Source of the DNA: a virus
Virus record (IMG/VR): IMGVR_UViG_3300028569_000124
Span: 1-30,039 of that record
Direction: 5' to 3' (one strand)
Length of the DNA stretch: 30,039 bases
Both the position numbers and the translations under genes were made by a program. The notes under the pieces were generated by a model that saw only the letters and a list, made by a program, of their open reading frames with translations, was not told the DNA's origin and ran no database searches. Positions 21,313 through 28,296 of the stretch are shown here, piece by piece. Each line of letters begins with the position of its first letter. Position 1 is the stretch's first letter.

Positions 21313-23256
21313 TTACATACCTGGAAGAAGTTTCTGTTTTGGGGTCCAAGGATCTAAAAGTGGATTGTTCTGGTTTTTTTCGTTGTACATTAGTTTGTAA
21401 CTAACGTCACAAGTTGGGATGTACTTTTTGCCTGCATTAGATATAACTTCTAGTTTAGTTTTGATGATATAGTCAAGTTCTTCACAGATCGGTACTTCGG
21501 TGTCTAACCCGTCGTGTACTTGTGAGTTCATACCACAATCAAAACCATCGTAGACTGGATGATTATACCAATCAACCATAGCTTCTCCCATGATTTGTCC
21601 TGCTGTACCTTGAATGTAATAGTTACAAGCTTTGAACGGTTCGTTAATAGGAACGTCAAGTCTGTAACCACCCATCGTCATTACAGCAAACACACCTTGG
21701 TTCTTCAAGTTTACATAACAAGATTGTGCAATTCGTTTCATAAACTCTTTGATACCAGGGAATCTAGCATCGATTAACGAACAGTAGTCAGGTGCATTTT
21801 TAGCACCATGATATGTTTCGTTTGTTTTCTTATCTGTAGCACCATAGATACGAGAGAAGTTACCGTTCTTAGTTCTACCGTACATATCGAATATACGTTG
21901 AAGTTCAGGAGATAATTTTTCGTATGCTTGGTTCTTGATGGCTTTATAGATTTCAGCTTCCTTAGGGAAGATCGTTTCCATAACCATCATGTGAACTGAC
22001 TTACCAAGTTCGAATGCTTCAATCAGTTCTTTGTTACCGACACTGTAAGCCCATATCCGTAACTCGATGTTAACTAAGTCGGTACAAATCCATACATATC
22101 CTGGAGGTGGTTGGAATAGGAATTTAAGTTGCTTATGAACATTCTGGTCATTTGGTGCACTAGATGATTGTCTAGTTTCACGAGTACCTGTTACGTTAAG
22201 GTTAGAGTGAGTACGACTACCTAAGCACCAGTTAGAGATACTACGAATATCTCTACGACGTTTGTTCTTTAGTTTGAGCTTCTTGAGTTCAACAAGTGCT
22301 GGATGCTTGTAACGATCAAGGTAATGTTGGATTGTGACTTTGTCTGTTGCAGGTTGAGGTTTCTTACCTTTAGTGTAGAACTCAACTGGAATGCCACACC
22401 GTTCGTGAATGAGAAGTTTAAGGTGATTCTTTTTCTCATGGTCGAAGTGGTGACTGATCTTTGCAATCTTACGAATGTTGTAAGTGTGTTCTTCGATGTC
22501 ACTATCGAGTTTAGATAACAAAGAGTTAGCTGTTTCTAAATCGAAATGTCTACCGAATGTTTGCATATCATATGCGACATGTAGTAGGTCCATGCGTTTA
22601 CGGTATACTGGGTACAGATCGTAGTTAAGTATTTCTTTCTTAAATATCTTCCATAGTTGCCAAGTTCGTTCAGCATCTAGTAGACCATACTTAAGACAAG
22701 GTTCTGGTGCTAACCAGTAATCCATTTTCCAAAACTCTGTACCTTGCTTTGGAATTGCAGGAAAGTGTTTGTGTCCTACTCTAGCATAACACCACTGTTC
22801 TTCTGGGGGTAGTCTCTTGATTTGTGCGATCTTATGCTTGACTGCTGTTTCAAGATCGAGTTCATCTTCGTTGTCGATATCAAGATACTTGATACACAAG
22901 TCTTTTAGATTGTGGCTATCACCAGAACATATTAAGTGTGAAGCTACTAGAGTATCTTCTAACTTACTACGAATGAGTTTGTGCCAAGGTTCTGAATCAA
23001 TACTGTTGTCTTCAAGAACAGCACAGATCATTCGAATATCAAAATTACCGTTCTGTGTAACAATCGTATCCGCTTGTTTACACAGTAGAAGAAATTCGTA
23101 AATATCTTCCATTTCCCATGTAACTTCTCTAGTCCATGGGTTAACTCTACCCCACCAGTAAAAATTCTTGATACTGTTGCAGGCGGTTATAAGGAACGGA
23201 CGACAACCATGAAATGCGTCCGTTCCTGTTGTTTCAGTATCAAAAGCTAGTATCAA
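21313..23256 (-). CDS. Family A DNA polymerase with 3'-5' exonuclease
   Basis: A 647-residue replicative polymerase. Exonuclease motifs: FDTETTG (Asp6, Glu8), QNGNFDIRM (Asp73) and KYGLLDAERT (Tyr190, Asp194). Polymerase motifs: A is CTDLVNIELRIWA with Asp393; B is RTKNGNFSRIYG (about 461-472), with Lys463 and Phe467; C is SQVHDGLDTEV (about 578-588), with Gly where most relatives have Glu after HD. There is no 5' nuclease domain. The start is a TTG at 23256 with AAGGGAG 8 bases ahead, overlapping the previous TGA. Confidence 0.9.
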   Translation of the reverse strand: MILAFDTETTGTDAFHGCRPFLITACNSIKNFYWWGRVNPWTREVTWEMEDIYEFLLLCKQADTIVTQNGNFDIRMICAVLEDNSIDSEPWHKLIRSKLEDTLVASHLICSGDSHNLKDLCIKYLDIDNEDELDLETAVKHKIAQIKRLPPEEQWCYARVGHKHFPAIPKQGTEFWKMDYWLAPEPCLKYGLLDAERTWQLWKIFKKEILNYDLYPVYRKRMDLLHVAYDMQTFGRHFDLETANSLLSKLDSDIEEHTYNIRKIAKISHHFDHEKKNHLKLLIHERCGIPVEFYTKGKKPQPATDKVTIQHYLDRYKHPALVELKKLKLKNKRRRDIRSISNWCLGSRTHSNLNVTGTRETRQSSSAPNDQNVHKQLKFLFQPPPGYVWICTDLVNIELRIWAYSVGNKELIEAFELGKSVHMMVMETIFPKEAEIYKAIKNQAYEKLSPELQRIFDMYGRTKNGNFSRIYGATDKKTNETYHGAKNAPDYCSLIDARFPGIKEFMKRIAQSCYVNLKNQGVFAVMTMGGYRLDVPINEPFKACNYYIQGTAGQIMGEAMVDWYNHPVYDGFDCGMNSQVHDGLDTEVPICEELDYIIKTKLEVISNAGKKYIPTCDVSYKLMYNEKNQNNPLLDPWTPKQKLLPGM

Positions 23257-23531
23257 CCTTGTTGCTCCCTTATTTTGTTAAGCCATCGTCTGTAAGCTAC
23301 AGTAGATACCCAACCTTCTGGTTCGTCTACTGTAGCTTTAGTTGGTCGGTATACAGTATGCTTATACATATTCAGAGGATTTTCTGGATATGTAAGAGTG
23401 AAGTTTTCTGGAAGTGGATGGTCGTGTCTAGCTTTAAGGTAGACTAAAGTTACAACAGGGCTAGTCTTCGACTTCTCTGGGGGAAGATCTGATTCGTTGG
23501 ATGAGTTCGTCGTATTTGTATTTGTAGTCAT
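23253..23531 (-). CDS. Hypothetical protein upstream of DNA polymerase
   Basis: A 92-residue protein from the ATG at 23531 (MTTNTNTTNSSNESDLPPEK); a GTG at 23549 is a possible earlier start. After a disordered N-terminus it has TSPVVTLVYLKARHDHPLPE and a WLNKIREQQG end. Its stop overlaps the polymerase TTG. The gene overlaps the zinc-ribbon gene by 71 bases, which is long. One motif copy at 23477 encodes LPPEK. Function unknown. Confidence 0.5.
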   Translation of the reverse strand: MTTNTNTTNSSNESDLPPEKSKTSPVVTLVYLKARHDHPLPENFTLTYPENPLNMYKHTVYRPTKATVDEPEGWVSTVAYRRWLNKIREQQG

Positions 23532-23745
23532 GTTTGGTCCATAGTTCACAGAGTACAGTTAAACAAGAACGAGCTTCTGAGAATCGTCTGTTGTTGATGA
23601 GATTGATAATGTAATCTTTCTGTCGAACAAGAACGCGATCATTCTCTTGTTCTTTCTCACAGAATGGACAAAGAACTGAGTCATGATCGCGTTTACAATT
23701 AGGACATTGAGTTAGCAACTGATCTTCTCCAAGAAAGTTTTCCAT
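23461..23745 (-). CDS. Zinc-ribbon protein
   Basis: A 94-residue protein with CPNC at about 14-17 and CPFC at about 26-29, a compact zinc ribbon, followed by helices (DYIINLINNRRFSEARSCLT). Its start overlaps the ThyX end by 34 bases. The role may be nucleic-acid binding in the replication region. No family name is justified. Confidence 0.6.
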   Translation of the reverse strand: MENFLGEDQLLTQCPNCKRDHDSVLCPFCEKEQENDRVLVRQKDYIINLINNRRFSEARSCLTVLCELWTKHDYKYKYDELIQRIRSSPREVED

Positions 23746-24872
23746 TCGTTGTCTGTCATTCCGTGGTCTGGATTTTTAGTAATTGCGTTGTCGTCGGCTA
23801 AGAATTGTTGATACATACTATGTATGATTTTCATTTCCATTCTGGAGAATTTGACTGCTTGAAGAACGTAGTCTTCAAAGGCTTCACAAGCAATAGGGCA
23901 TACTTGTTTGATGATGTCGTACATTGCTTGTGCATAGAGACGAATCTCTAGTTGAGCATGTTTGTCAAGACGTAACCGAAGGAAATTGAAGATGTTGTGT
24001 AAACTACATCCCCAATAAGCTTCTGTATAAGTCGAAAGAGGTAAGTCTTTACGAGCTTGTTCACGAGCAACACCAAGTTGTAATCGGATACGATAAATTT
24101 CTTGAGCATATTCGATTAGTTGAGTTTCTAAATGACTAAGCAATTGTCCTGGTGTACATTGTTTATCTTTGTCACCATCGATGTAAAACTGAGAACCAGC
24201 AGCTTCTGTGTTATCGAGAAGTCCATTGACAACCCAATAACGCAGCTCGTCGTCATACCAAACCTTAACTTGACAGTCTTCTGGCCATTGTTCTAGGAAT
24301 CCAGAACTTCCTTGTTTGTTGTCCTTAGACTGTAGTCTCCATTCTCCTGGGAGAGTAACTTGTTGGGAGTCAATTGCTTCTGAATATCGAGTAGAGTACT
24401 CGTTAACATCTGCGGTACGGTGTCGAATCCATTGTCTCCAACAATCCATTGGAACACGAATAAGGAATTCGAACTTTACTTTCTCGAATGGAGAAGTGTG
24501 TCCGTCATTCATTAGACGGCGAATAAGACCACGATCTTTCTTTGCAATTTCTGCATTGATAGATATGTCTGGCAGTTGCATTACTTCTTTGAAGTTTTCG
24601 TTGTATTGATATACAAGATTTTGTTTGAACGGATCGGCGAATCGAATTGTGATTGAGTCGTCAGACTGTTCGAATGAGCTTACTTCACTATCGAAGTATT
24701 TTGTAAGAGCTTCCCGATAAACTTCGTAAGGATCGTTTCTGCGGTCTTTGCCGTAGCTAGTTCTAGCTGCTTGTACGATTCTGTCGTCGTTGCCCATTAC
24801 ATCTACGAGACAGATGAATCCGTCGTTGAGTACATGAGTCTTTTTCCATTTTAAGTTTTCTACTACGTCCAT
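23712..24872 (-). CDS. thyX: FAD-dependent thymidylate synthase
   Basis: A 386-residue enzyme that methylates dUMP to dTMP with FAD and methylene-tetrahydrofolate, supplying phage DNA synthesis. RHRTADVNEYSTRYSE (about 150-165) is the ThyX motif; the Ser usual at the sixth place is Asp here. HTSPFEKVKFEF (about 125-136) and the C-terminal LRLDKHAQLEIRLYAQAMYD also match. It is longer than typical ThyX: extra segments lie at about 45-100 (acidic, FDSEVSSFEQSDDS) and about 178-235. Whether the missing Ser and the inserts change activity cannot be seen. Next to the polymerase, it fits a nucleotide supply module. Confidence 0.9.
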   Translation of the reverse strand: MDVVENLKWKKTHVLNDGFICLVDVMGNDDRIVQAARTSYGKDRRNDPYEVYREALTKYFDSEVSSFEQSDDSITIRFADPFKQNLVYQYNENFKEVMQLPDISINAEIAKKDRGLIRRLMNDGHTSPFEKVKFEFLIRVPMDCWRQWIRHRTADVNEYSTRYSEAIDSQQVTLPGEWRLQSKDNKQGSSGFLEQWPEDCQVKVWYDDELRYWVVNGLLDNTEAAGSQFYIDGDKDKQCTPGQLLSHLETQLIEYAQEIYRIRLQLGVAREQARKDLPLSTYTEAYWGCSLHNIFNFLRLRLDKHAQLEIRLYAQAMYDIIKQVCPIACEAFEDYVLQAVKFSRMEMKIIHSMYQQFLADDNAITKNPDHGMTDNEWKTFLEKISC

Positions 24873-24978
24873 ATCGTGCTTTCTTTGCTAGGTATTGCTG
24901 GTGATTAAAACGTGAATTATATTTTCGTTGTTGGAACTTGTTTGTGTCATTCCAACCACGTTTGTTAGGGTTGTTCAT
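24763..24978 (-). CDS. Possible small basic protein overlapping thyX start
   Basis: A 71-residue frame, MNNPNKRGWNDTNKFQQRKY..., rich in Asn, Gln, Arg and Lys. It fills the 92-base gap between two genes, overlapping the previous gene by 14 bases and thyX by 110. AGGT lies very close to its ATG. The last 35 residues may only shadow thyX. If real, it is a basic, probably nucleic-acid-binding peptide. Confidence 0.3.
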   Translation of the reverse strand: MNNPNKRGWNDTNKFQQRKYNSRFNHQQYLAKKARYGRSRKLKMEKDSCTQRRIHLSRRCNGQRRQNRTSS

Positions 24979-25165
24979 GACCTACTTCATAAATACTAGA
25001 TTCTTGTGCGATTAGATCAATGATTGTTTGAGCAAGGAAACCTGTAGCGGTTCCATCTAAGTTACCTTGGTCGTCATAAGATTCTAGCTCTAAAGGACTT
25101 TCACAGACTATAGTAATTTGTTCTTCCTTTAGAGCTTTATGTAAAGCTTCTGAGTAACTACTCAT
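24965..25165 (-). CDS. Small acidic protein
   Basis: A 66-residue protein from the ATG at 25165 (MSSYSEALHKALKEEQITIV), where AGGAGA precedes the ATG by 6 bases and the start overlaps the previous stop as ATGA. It is acidic with helices at both ends (GFLAQTIIDLIAQESS). Unknown family. Confidence 0.55.
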   Translation of the reverse strand: MSSYSEALHKALKEEQITIVCESPLELESYDDQGNLDGTATGFLAQTIIDLIAQESSIYEVGHEQP

Positions 25166-25392
25166 AGATTCTCCTGTTGTGCACAAACTGCAAGTAAACA
25201 ATCAAGTTGCCACTTTTTAAGTTGATTACGAAGAACAGCGGACCGTTCTTCCTGGGGTGTTAGTCTACCTTCAAAGTATACACAATGAGGTCTTTCAACA
25301 TGTTTGTCGATTGTTTTAGTAATACCTCGAACATTGCCGAGGTATTTAACAATCTTTACAGAACCGTCTGAGAAGTAGAAGAATGCTTTCAC
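25162..25392 (-). CDS. Stand-alone paralogue of the Nmad1 protein's N-terminal domain
   Basis: A 76-residue protein beginning at a GTG (25392) that overlaps the previous TGA (GTGA). MKAFFYFSDGSVKIVKYLGN...VRGITKTIDKHVERP aligns by eye with residues 1-38 of the 25556-26227 protein (VAVFTWSDGWSCIKKYPDD, VRGMFKTIRGMSERP), and both go on with a helix containing KKW/AKW. This is a small beta-alpha domain of unknown function present twice within 1 kb. One motif copy at 25252 encodes TPQEE. Confidence 0.6.
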   Translation of the reverse strand: MKAFFYFSDGSVKIVKYLGNVRGITKTIDKHVERPHCVYFEGRLTPQEERSAVLRNQLKKWQLDCLLAVCAQQENL

Positions 25393-25559
25393 TTCTCTTC
25401 TAACTCTACAAGTCTACGACGAAGGTTAAGAACAAGTGTTTTAATTATTGCTTGTCTTTCTTCATCTGGGTTAGTGTGCAGTTCTGATTCGTATTCGTAG
25501 ATTTCTGTTTTGAGTCTACGAAGGGTGTGTTTGTGAGCTTCTCGTTGGTCTGAATTCAA
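25389..25559 (-). CDS. 56-residue helical protein with TTG start
   Basis: The TTG at 25559 opens a 56-codon frame, MNSDQREAHKHTLRRLKTEI...LVLNLRRRLVELEEK. Its start overlaps the previous stop (TTGA), its stop overlaps the next start (GTGA), and AAGGAAA lies 9 bases ahead. It exactly fills what would otherwise be a 163-base gap. It is very charged and probably a two-helix coiled coil. It is easily missed by ATG-only gene finding. No function can be assigned. Confidence 0.65.
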   Translation of the reverse strand: MNSDQREAHKHTLRRLKTEIYEYESELHTNPDEERQAIIKTLVLNLRRRLVELEEK

Positions 25560-26227
25560 GATTTGTTTTCCTTTTCAATAAGTACAGCAACCTTTCGTAG
25601 TAAACAGTAGCTACCAAGATCGTCGTAAGTGTCGTCAATAGATTCTGAAACAACTTCTGCTTTAGCTGTTTTTAGATTTTGTATTCTAGCAATTTTGTCC
25701 GACATACGAACATCAATTGCCGAAGTCGTTGGCATTCCTGGGGCGAGAATAGGTTCTTTGAATATTGATGAACCGTAATCAGCATTCTTCTTGAGAAGTG
25801 TTGTGATCCAAGCTAAACCTACTTGTGCAATAAGTTGTTGGTGATGACTACGACTATTGTCGAGTGCAGCAAGAAATAGATTCCGATCAGATAGTGGAGG
25901 ACAACTAACCGTAGTTTTTTGTCCGTTAATGTATTCAATTTGTAGATTTCCTTGTGGCATAATTTGTTCTTGTGATTTAGGTGGATGATATTGAGGCACG
26001 GTTTTTTCTTTCTTAGTAGGGTTGTTTTTAGCGAGTTGGTGATAACAATTATGTTTCCATTTAGCAAGGTCTATATGGTATTCTACTTCTCCTTCATTAA
26101 AGAATTCTACCCATTCAGGTCTTTCTGACATTCCTCGAATTGTTTTGAACATACCACGAACATCGTCTGGATATTTTTTAATACAAGACCATCCGTCAGA
26201 CCAAGTAAATACTGCAACAAGTGACAT
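25556..26227 (-). CDS. Nmad1 (DUF1599) domain protein with extra N-terminal domain
   Basis: A 223-residue protein in two parts. Residues about 1-70 are the small WSDG...VRG..KTI..ERP domain shared with 25162-25392. Residues about 110-220 match nucleotide modification associated domain 1 (DUF1599): LLKKNADYGSSIFKEPILAP, then AIDVRMSDKIARIQNL and ESIDDTYDDLGSYCLL. Conserved Asp, Lys and Glu residues resemble the all-alpha NTP pyrophosphohydrolase layout. The family was proposed to act in modified-nucleotide pathways; its activity is not shown here. CCCAGGAGAAAATT before the ATG supplies the ribosome binding site within a motif copy; a second copy lies at 25738. Confidence 0.7.
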   Translation of the reverse strand: MSLVAVFTWSDGWSCIKKYPDDVRGMFKTIRGMSERPEWVEFFNEGEVEYHIDLAKWKHNCYHQLAKNNPTKKEKTVPQYHPPKSQEQIMPQGNLQIEYINGQKTTVSCPPLSDRNLFLAALDNSRSHHQQLIAQVGLAWITTLLKKNADYGSSIFKEPILAPGMPTTSAIDVRMSDKIARIQNLKTAKAEVVSESIDDTYDDLGSYCLLRKVAVLIEKENKS

Positions 26228-26252
26228 AATTTTCTCCTGGGTTAGAATAAAA

Positions 26253-26338
26253 AGGCTGAACGGGAATTAAACCCGTAGTCTAGGTAAGAAGCATAGTCGA
26301 CTTTACTCCTTACCACACACAGTCCTAGCTGTCAGCCT
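26253..26338 (-). ncRNA. tRNA-like RNA with long central hairpin
   Basis: On the minus strand AGGCTGA and TCAGCCT form a perfect 7-bp acceptor stem (26338-26332 with 26259-26253), and ACGGG-TTTAATT-CCCGT is a perfect T arm with a near-normal loop. The 55 bases between do not form normal D and anticodon arms. Instead GGTAAGGAG pairs with CTTCTTACC, a 9-bp stem with one G-T, and CAG-CTAGGA-CTG is a possible small D-like hairpin. No CCA follows; TTTTTATT does, so the whole fold could also serve as a terminator. It fills the 133-base gap between two genes. Anticodon not assigned. Confidence 0.5.
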
Positions 26339-26360
26339 ATGTCATTATAGTCTGACTAGA

Positions 26361-27002
26361 CTAGCGAATACAGGTAGAGTACCAACCGTCTCTACCACGA
26401 ACTACTGCACAAGTTGCAGAAGTTTGACCAGGAACACCAAGACAAGTTCTTGGATTAGGATTGCTTGTAGAAAATCCAACGCCAGAAGAACTACGACCTG
26501 CCCTCCTAAGAGCATCACCTTGAAGAAGTTCTCCACGAACATGTCCTTTAATCCCATTAGCTGCTCGGTATTGTGCTGATGCAAGTGCTCGACTGTATGC
26601 ACTAGAGTCTGTAGCTGAATAGCTTACCGAAGCTGCACTTTCACAAGCACTACAAGCTGGACAAGGAACTTCTACAGGAACTGGTGCAGGTGCTGATGGT
26701 AGAACACTCGTTCCACAAGAAGATTGGACAGTCCCACAAGAAGCTACAGCACCACAAGACTTGACAGAAGAACCACACGATCGGGTAGAACTTCGAATCT
26801 TTTGTAGAACTCCTACAGGAGCTGCAACAACACGAGTAGCTGCTGCTACGGTATTACGAACAGGAGTTCGACAAACACCATTAGCACAACCTGTTGTTGT
26901 TTGGTTCGTAGAACCATACAAGAACACTTCCTGAGCTTGAACTTGGGCTGTGATTGCAAAGAATACTACAATCATCCATGGTAAAACAAATCGCTTAATC
27001 AT
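26361..27002 (-). CDS. Secreted Cys-rich protein
   Basis: A 213-residue protein from the ATG at 27002, with GGAG 10 bases ahead. MIKRFVLPWMIVVFFAITAQ and then VQA is a signal peptide. The middle is rich in Ser, Cys, Val and Ala with repeated SCG units (RSCGSSVKSCGAVASCGTVQ) and CPACSAC. The last 70 residues (YRAANGIKGHVRG, RSSSGVGFSTSNPNPRTCLG, VVRGRDGWYSTCIR) resemble a small domain I recall from secreted planctomycete proteins; I cannot confirm this. Export suggests envelope modification or superinfection exclusion. A strong terminator sits just upstream, so it may have low or separate expression. Confidence 0.6.
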   Translation of the reverse strand: MIKRFVLPWMIVVFFAITAQVQAQEVFLYGSTNQTTTGCANGVCRTPVRNTVAAATRVVAAPVGVLQKIRSSTRSCGSSVKSCGAVASCGTVQSSCGTSVLPSAPAPVPVEVPCPACSACESAASVSYSATDSSAYSRALASAQYRAANGIKGHVRGELLQGDALRRAGRSSSGVGFSTSNPNPRTCLGVPGQTSATCAVVRGRDGWYSTCIR

Positions 27003-27027
27003 ACTAACTATCTCCATAAACAGAAAC

Positions 27028-27082
27028 AAACAAACAAACAAAAAGTAACTGTTCAATAAATGTTAATTTGTTGAACAGTTAC
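27028..27082 (-). terminator. Strong intrinsic terminator
   Basis: GTAACTGTTCAA (27045-27056) pairs perfectly over 12 bp with TTGAACAGTTAC (27071-27082), loop of 14 bases, and on the minus strand is followed by TTTTTGTTTGTTTGTTTG. It ends the transcript of the ssDNA-binding gene before the secreted protein gene. Confidence 0.8.
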
Positions 27083-27084
27083 AA

Positions 27085-27139
27085 GCCTCACCAACACACT
27101 GTTAGTGGGGCAACTAACTTGCTAACAATTGAATGTTAG
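27085..27139 (-). other. Two hairpins ahead of the terminator
   Basis: GCCTCAC/GTGGGGC (27085-27111, 7 bp with one G-T) and CTAACA/TGTTAG (27122-27139) are placed in tandem between the stop of the 27136-27945 gene and the terminator at 27028-27082. They could protect the 3' end of an abundant mRNA or add termination strength. Confidence 0.45.
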
Positions 27140-27945
27140 ACCGTCATTTTGACTTCGAACTTTGGAACGATCTTCTCGAAAGAAGGATCGTCAACGCCTT
27201 TGACTTGAACCTTGCTGGTGAAGGCTTCAACAACTTTGCATTGTTGATCAAGGTAAGTAACCAAGTCACCTACTTTGTAATCAACAGGAGCAGAAGCAGC
27301 AGTAACTTCACTGGTTGCAGCAGGAACAACACCACCAGAAGCAACTTCACTACTAGAAGCTGTAGACGCTGATGCTTCTTCCTTCTTCCTGGGAGGAGGT
27401 ACTACATCATCTGTCTGTGGTACGACATCTTTCGGTTGTGAAAGAACAAGACGCTTGCCTTCGTTGTAAGCTGTTGTGTTCTTCTCACTTTCAGCTTTAA
27501 TCTCGAACTTGATGCTGTGGTCGTTCTCTTGGAACCATTGACCAAGCTCACGTGGGTGGTTGTGGTTCTCACGAACTTCTCGTGGTAATCCAAACCGATT
27601 TTCAAGGTCGTCGAGAAATGCCTTGAAGTTTTCTGCACGACGGGTCTTGTCGTTTTCCCAGAACCAGTAAGTGTGTTGGATACGCTTACCTTCATGGATT
27701 GGGTGGTCAACAACCCGGAAACCAACTCGACAGTATGGACATCCCTTCTTGGTGATAACATTCGACTTGTCAACTTGGTTAGGAGTTGCATCGAATGTCA
27801 TGTCAGTAACCACAAGGATACCGGATTCACCAATGTCAAAAGGAACGTCTGAAGTTCTTGCTTCCTCGTGCTTTACCTTTTCGATTGCTTCTTGTTCTTT
27901 GGTGTAGAAGGAATCGAATGCGTCTGATACTTTAGTTTCGGCCAT
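27136..27945 (-). CDS. Probable ssDNA-binding protein (DUF669-like context)
   Basis: A 269-residue protein. The first 165 residues form a globular domain with strands ESGILVVTDMTFDATPNQ, a CPYC pair (about 69-72), VGFRVVDHPIHEGKRIQHTY and WFWENDKTRRAENFKAFLDD, the general layout of phage single-strand-binding proteins that travel with Sak4-like ATPases. A Ser/Ala/Val-rich linker (about 190-225) leads to an SH3-like end (DYKVGDLVTYLDQQCKVVEA). The family link is inferred from gene order and pattern. AAGGTG lies 8 bases before the ATG. A heavy terminator follows, consistent with strong expression. A motif relative at 27388 encodes PPRKK. Confidence 0.55.
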   Translation of the reverse strand: MAETKVSDAFDSFYTKEQEAIEKVKHEEARTSDVPFDIGESGILVVTDMTFDATPNQVDKSNVITKKGCPYCRVGFRVVDHPIHEGKRIQHTYWFWENDKTRRAENFKAFLDDLENRFGLPREVRENHNHPRELGQWFQENDHSIKFEIKAESEKNTTAYNEGKRLVLSQPKDVVPQTDDVVPPPRKKEEASASTASSSEVASGGVVPAATSEVTAASAPVDYKVGDLVTYLDQQCKVVEAFTSKVQVKGVDDPSFEKIVPKFEVKMTV

Positions 27946-28041
27946 GAGCTAACACCTTATAGGTATGTAGGTAGTTGTGTTTTCTCGGCACTGTGCTGAG
28001 AATAACGAGAAGAAAAGACTCTGAGTGAAATTATCGCTGTG

Positions 28042-28296
28042 CTAACTAGAAGATGATTCCTCGCTTTCTTCGAACGCATCAATTATCAAAGTTGATAAGT
28101 GTAACAACTCAGTAGCACTTAGTGAAGCAACAGGCTTTGGTACTAATTGCAACTTATTGATTGTTCGTTCGAATGGTTGTAAACTTTTATGTAGGCTCGT
28201 TAATGATGTGCAAAGATTCTGTCTAGCAATCCTTACTTTATCAATGTTTGTTAGTCTAACGGTTATTTCTTGTAGCTGTCTGGGACGTATTTCCAA
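28042..28296 (-). CDS. Small helical protein
   Basis: An 84-residue frame with a TTG as the only early start (28296), overlapping the end of the Sak4-like gene by 34 bases. It is mostly helical (LHKSLQPFERTINKLQLVPK, LSATELLHLSTLIIDAF) with an acidic Ser-rich end. No Shine-Dalgarno sequence is seen, so the start is uncertain. It fills the gap between the ATPase and its partner gene. Function unknown. Confidence 0.45.
   Translation of the reverse strand: MEIRPRQLQEITVRLTNIDKVRIARQNLCTSLTSLHKSLQPFERTINKLQLVPKPVASLSATELLHLSTLIIDAFEESEESSSS

Noticed and set aside
27003-27056. Extension of the secreted protein to a TTG at 27056.
   Set aside because: That start lies in the stem of the terminator at 27045-27082; the ATG at 27002 has GGAG at the right distance and gives a standard signal peptide.
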